From positions 1 through 43,485 of the forward strand of contig DAOUTW010000034.1 of assembly GCA_030668485.1 (NCBI GenBank): a stretch of DNA of 43,485 nucleotides, given 5' to 3'. Position 1 is the first letter of the stretch. Each line of letters opens with the position of its first letter. Under the pieces are notes generated by a model. The model had not been told where the DNA came from. It saw only the letters and a list, made by a program, of their open reading frames with translations, and did no database searches. The position numbers and the translations under genes are program-made. Origin of the DNA: Candidatus Zixiibacteriota bacterium (GTDB lineage Bacteria; Zixibacteria; MSB-5A5; GN15; JAAZOE01). Positions 43,171 to 43,485 of the stretch are shown in pieces.

Positions 43171-43485
43171 TTAATTGCATAGGCTAATATTTTCGTTGTT
43201 GGTGTACGTTATAGTGCGCCAACAGACCAGCCGGCGGACGTCGCGTCCGCCGGTCAAAACACACGACGGGTGGCCCATCATTCATGATGGGAAATCGAGG
43301 CGGGAGAGGATTCCTGGCCGCGCAGTGAAATCAAATAACAGCAGAATTCTGGGCATAGATCGCCACGTCGGCCAGGCAGGGGCCTGATTTATACTGTCGC
43401 CAGAATGATCCGAATTGTGAGAATGAGGGGGGAGAGTGACACTATGGGGAAATCCGGTTTGTCCGCCAGCGTGGACCGCGATTAG
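43171..43485. repeat. End region with hairpin and REP-like unit
   Basis: A perfect hairpin CCGGCGGACG-TCG-CGTCCGCCGG (43231-43253) and a CAGGCAGGGGCCTG-ATTTATACTGTCGC repeat (43373-43400) followed by CAGAATGATCC. No gene supported. Confidence 0.6.

Overview
The window looks like a chromosomal stretch from an uncultured, Gram-negative bacterium of the FCB type, most like candidate phylum Zixibacteria. This is an inference. It rests on the large number of multiheme c-type cytochromes, secreted proteins that combine cohesin-like and dockerin-like segments, a FlgD-like C-terminal tail of the NHPNPFNP type, a DUF3857 pair, and an RND/LolA-like/beta-barrel cassette. No rRNA, tRNA, phage or complete insertion sequence was seen.

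Region 1 (1-9.1 kb) is respiratory. A lone SAM methyltransferase is followed by an octaheme HAO-like cytochrome on the + strand. It converges on a six-gene minus-strand operon: octaheme cytochrome, Tat-exported four-cluster ferredoxin, NrfD-type quinol subunit, Rieske protein, b6-type cytochrome b, and a nonaheme cytochrome with a C-terminal anchor. Together they would form a hybrid quinol-oxidising complex with many hemes. The HAO-like gene has a CRP/FNR-type palindrome upstream, and the operon has a good sigma-70 promoter. A 42-residue membrane peptide diverges from the operon.

Region 2 (9.2-19 kb) starts with an ECF sigma/anti-sigma pair. It then holds what I consider the most interesting part: a TPR-linked sigma-54 activator lying between two diverged copies of the same expression cassette. 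Each copy has a sigma-54 promoter, a GC-rich hairpin leader whose loops repeat CTGAWGC, a tiny ORF starting MCHQTRPIRDPPE, and a lipoprotein-like gene ending in a Cys-rich hydrophobic tail. Copy 1 is followed by a secreted DUF4412-like protein. Copy 2 is followed by small membrane proteins, a CPBP-family membrane protein and the decayed tail of a second DUF4412-like gene. The layout suggests a regulated bacteriocin-like or envelope-peptide system; its function is inferred.

Region 3 (19-28.2 kb) has an RND/MMPL exporter, a LolA-like protein, a beta-barrel protein and a DUF2892 protein in one operon, then two overlapping DUF3857/transglutaminase-like genes of which only one keeps the catalytic triad. 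Region 4 (28.9-38 kb) has PEP synthase, a MopE-type repeat protein broken by an in-frame TAA, and two large secreted proteins. Region 5 (38.2-43.5 kb) has hypBA, a TauE/SafE permease, a STGPKT/KHGL-family protein, a coiled-coil protein and a PD-(D/E)XK-like protein, all among copies of a REP-like repeat (CAGGCAGRRGCCTG...GGCTGTCGC) that also forms a five-unit tandem array at 23.9 kb.
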